Both the position numbers and the translations under genes were made by a program. A stretch of DNA of 64,000 nt, taken from positions 290,864-354,863 of the forward strand of contig NZ_JAGIPZ010000003.1 in NCBI RefSeq assembly GCF_017814915.1. The letters run 5' to 3'. The notes beneath the pieces are model-generated. The model had not been told where the DNA came from. It searched no databases and saw nothing but the letters and a program-made list of their open reading frames with translations. Positions 61,935-64,000 of this stretch are shown here, piece by piece (the stretch's first letter is position 1; each line of letters starts with the position of its first letter). Source of the stretch: Herbaspirillum sp. LeCh32-8. Lineage in GTDB: Bacteria; Pseudomonadota; Gammaproteobacteria; Burkholderiales; Burkholderiaceae_D.

Positions 61935-63065
61935 ATGTCCGTTGCCCCCACTTCCCCCATGTCCTCCATGATGCTCAGTGCGTCGCTCGCTGCCGATGCG
62001 ACGCTGTCGAGAGAGCAGCAGACATTCAATTCGCTCGTGGCCCAGATTGGTCAGCGACGCGCATTGCTGGCCGACTGGGAGCGTGTGGTTCCCGATTTCC
62101 AGCAGGCATTTTCCGGGCGGTTGCTGCCATTGCGCAATGCCGCCGATGCGCTGGAGCGGCAGCTGATCCTGGCGCTCGACGCGCACGCCTGCAACGACGC
62201 GCTGAGCGCTTCGGAGCGACGCACGTTGTCTTCGCTGGTGGCGTCCTTGGCCGGCAAGCGAGATGACGTGGCAACGGATGATGTGCTGAAGGCGGTGTTC
62301 AATCGGCATAGCGCGTCCGACTATGACGAGGATGCCGCCGAAGAAGTAGCGGCAATGAAGGACGAGATGGAGCAATGGCTGGGCCAGTCATTGGGACGCA
62401 GCGAGGACTTCGCGTCGACGGCCGAGTTGCTGCGCCATGCGCGGCGCAAGCTGGCCGATCAACAAGCACAGGAAACGGCCCGCAAAGAGGCGCGCGCTGA
62501 GCGCCGCGCCGAACGTGCGAAGGCAAAGAAGCCGGCAGCCGCGCAACTGCGACGCGAGACGCTGCAGGCGGAGCTGAACCAGTCGCTACGCGAGATCTAC
62601 CGCAAGCTGGCAAGCGCACTGCATCCGGATCGCGAGCCTGATCCTGAATTGAAGTTGCGCAAGACAGCCATGCTGCAGGCGGTGAATCAGGCGTATGACA
62701 AGCAGGACTTGCTGCATCTGCTGGAGGTGCAGATCGAATTGCAGCAGCTTGACCGGAACAGCTTGGGTGACCTGGGTGACGATCGTCTCCGTCATTACAA
62801 CAAATTGCTGAGGGAGCAGCTGGACGAGCTTGACCAGGAAGTCGCGCAGGCGGAAGGGCAGTTTGCGCACGGCTATGGAATTCGTTCCGCGCAACGACTG
62901 ACGCCTGAGACGGCGCTGGCGCTGCTGAAGGAGGAGATCGCCAGGCAATCGAGCGTGAAGTCGGCTGTCGAATCGGATCTTGCCCAGGTGGATGATGTGA
63001 AGTTGCTCAAGCCATGGCTCAAGGAGACGAAGCGGCGCATGAAGGAGGCGCTGCGTGATCGTTAA
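61935..63065 (+). CDS. J-domain (DnaJ-like) protein of unknown role
   Basis: A 376-residue soluble protein. The middle is rich in Ala, Arg, Lys and Glu and probably coiled coil (about 165-215). It is followed by a J-domain-like segment, LREIYRKLASALHPDREPD, with the HPD motif at residues 230-232, and then a long charged helical C-terminus. The HPD motif would stimulate DnaK ATPase, but there is no zinc or substrate domain of classic DnaJ. Similar solitary proteins occur in many proteobacteria and are not characterised. A terminator-like hairpin follows at 63184. Confidence 0.7.
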   Translation: MSVAPTSPMSSMMLSASLAADATLSREQQTFNSLVAQIGQRRALLADWERVVPDFQQAFSGRLLPLRNAADALERQLILALDAHACNDALSASERRTLSSLVASLAGKRDDVATDDVLKAVFNRHSASDYDEDAAEEVAAMKDEMEQWLGQSLGRSEDFASTAELLRHARRKLADQQAQETARKEARAERRAERAKAKKPAAAQLRRETLQAELNQSLREIYRKLASALHPDREPDPELKLRKTAMLQAVNQAYDKQDLLHLLEVQIELQQLDRNSLGDLGDDRLRHYNKLLREQLDELDQEVAQAEGQFAHGYGIRSAQRLTPETALALLKEEIARQSSVKSAVESDLAQVDDVKLLKPWLKETKRRMKEALRDR

Positions 63066-63183
63066 GTGACGTGCGGTGGAGGGCAAGAACGAGGCGTTGT
63101 TTACGAATTTGCCTGTGGATAGATTGAGTTGTGCTCTCGATGTTTGAACGTTGGCGGGTCTGTCGGAATTGGTTTGCTTGAGA

Positions 63184-63206
63184 AGTCGGCGCGAGCCGGC
63201 TTTTTT
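63184..63206 (+). terminator. Rho-independent terminator after the J-domain gene
   Basis: AGTCGGC-GCGA-GCCGGCT followed by six T residues. The stem has seven pairs, one of them G-U. It is 118 bp after the stop codon. Confidence 0.75.
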
Positions 63207-63937
63207 ATTGGGTGTTTGTCGTTGTTTGCTGCCGCCTGATCTGATTTGCGGGGAACGAGATGGGGCTTTGTTCAGGCGCCTGTGAACAAGATGGATTGAT
63301 TGGACGCACGGCGACTGCGCGCAGTGCATAAGAATAAGAAATCAAACCACGCTGCATCTGGGCTGTGTACAACTTTAGCGCTGAGAGGCGATGTTCATTG
63401 TCATGGCCAGTCATGCTTATCCGCCGGTGATGCGGGTAAATGCACATCGCCTGGTGAAGCTGGTCCGGATGTCGGCGTCGAATGGACTCATTCGAGGCGC
63501 GGGAAGAAATGCAGGTCAGGCATCATCCGAATTTCCCTGTGCAGAACTTAACCCCTGCGAGAAGCAATGCGACGAAGCCCGAGGATAAATCTCCGCGTCT
63601 CTGAGCGGTCGCCCAAGCGTTGCGCATCACACAGGACAGCCAGAACGGCCGGGAGCGCCGCCGGCGTTATGTTGTGAGCTCCGAGCGCAACTCATCTTGG
63701 GGGATTTTCTGAAGAGAGGACCAGTTCGTTCGGCGGATAAGCCCTCTTCAGCTAGATCCGATACGCCGTAACTAGGTTATCCGATGCGAGAGCGGTGGGA
63801 ATGGCAGAGAAAACGCAAAAGAGCGCCCGGGTATGAGGCGTAATGGCCGGGTTGTGGGAGAAAAACGTTGTTGTGCTGGCGCTGCGGGAGTGGAGGATGC
63901 CGCTGGAGTGGCGAAGTGCGTTGTGGGAGCGCAAAAG
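63207..63937. other. Gene-poor region before the rRNA operon
   Basis: About 730 bp with only short, unconvincing open frames on both strands, lower GC than neighbouring genes and no recognised RNA or IS end. It may hold decayed coding sequence. Confidence 0.5.
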
Positions 63938-63969
63938 CAAAAACCCCACCATCGTGTGATGGTGGGGTT
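63938..63969 (-). terminator. Terminator of the rRNA operon
   Basis: On the minus strand AACCCCACCATC-ACAC-GATGGTGGGGTT is a perfect 12-bp stem followed by TTTGCTTTTGC. It lies just after the 5S rRNA 3' end, so it ends an rRNA operon that enters from the right. Confidence 0.88.
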
Positions 63970-63983
63970 ATGCGGAGTAACAA

Positions 63984-64000
63984 GCCTGACGATGACCTAC
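63984..64000 (-). rRNA. rrf: 5S ribosomal RNA, 3' end (cut by window edge)
   Basis: The last bases read GTAGGTCATCGTCAGGC on the minus strand, the characteristic 3' end of betaproteobacterial 5S rRNA, which pairs with the GCCTG at its 5' end. A strong terminator follows 15 bp later. Only 17 bases are in the window, so the call rests on the tail sequence and its position. Confidence 0.82.

Noticed and set aside
63391..63588. Small plus-strand frame in the gene-poor region (65 codons)
   Set aside because: No ribosome site, no recognisable family and atypical composition; overlapping frames are equally open.

Overview
The window is GC-rich, densely coded betaproteobacterial chromosome. The gene set and the 3' tail of a 5S rRNA at the right edge fit Oxalobacteraceae, probably Herbaspirillum or a close relative. 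That genus call is an inference from gene content and style, not from a database match. Almost everything looks like core or niche-adaptation metabolism. There is no phage, integrase, insertion sequence or CRISPR array. The only accessory-looking DNA is a ~1 kb gene-free stretch near 24 kb, rich in REP-like palindromes, and a gene-poor stretch before the rRNA operon.

Layout. (1) 1-7.4 kb: a leucine/isovalerate (liu) catabolic cluster: the end of an isovaleryl-CoA dehydrogenase, both methylcrotonyl-CoA carboxylase subunits and HMG-CoA lyase, interleaved with an HCCA-isomerase-like protein, a YchJ protein, a metallo-beta-lactamase-fold hydrolase and a YbaK-type deacylase. (2) 7.4-23.8 kb: singletons: a chemotaxis receptor, a predicted tiny membrane protein, nitronate monooxygenase, an alpha/beta hydrolase, two MFS carriers, an HD-GYP protein, hisC, AraC- and Crp-type regulators, an acyl-CoA synthetase, a periplasmic molybdopterin-fold protein, a branched-chain-type binding protein, a bile-acid-family symporter and a small lipoprotein. 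(3) 23.8-24.8 kb: REP/inverted-repeat island. (4) 24.8-27.4 kb: ettA and rarD. (5) 27.5-35.9 kb, minus strand: a GntR-controlled dipeptide-type ABC importer followed by an amidase and ureidoglycolate lyase (allA). (6) 36-41.9 kb: a Bcr/CflA carrier, a lipoprotein solute-binding protein paired with a diguanylate cyclase, and a ferritin-like diiron protein. (7) 42.2-54.3 kb: the urea uptake operon urtABCDE behind a sigma-54 promoter, then ureDABCEFG and a HupE/UreJ nickel permease. (8) 54.3-61.8 kb: a phnD-phnC-phnE-phnE-glpD operon on the minus strand, divergent from a TctDE-like two-component system. (9) 61.9-64 kb: a J-domain protein, a gene-poor stretch, and the terminator and last bases of an rRNA operon entering from the right.

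Two functional themes stand out. The first is nitrogen scavenging: urea is imported by UrtABCDE and split by urease with nickel supplied by UreE/UreG/HupE, and the amidase/AllA cluster could release urea from ureide-like compounds inside the cell. The second is an unusual transport-catabolism arrangement in which glycerol-3-phosphate dehydrogenase is the last gene of a phosphonate-type ABC importer operon. The promoter region there carries 11-bp-phased direct repeats resembling a Pho box or an OmpR-family site. This suggests import of a glycerol-phosphate-like compound and is the most novel system in the window.
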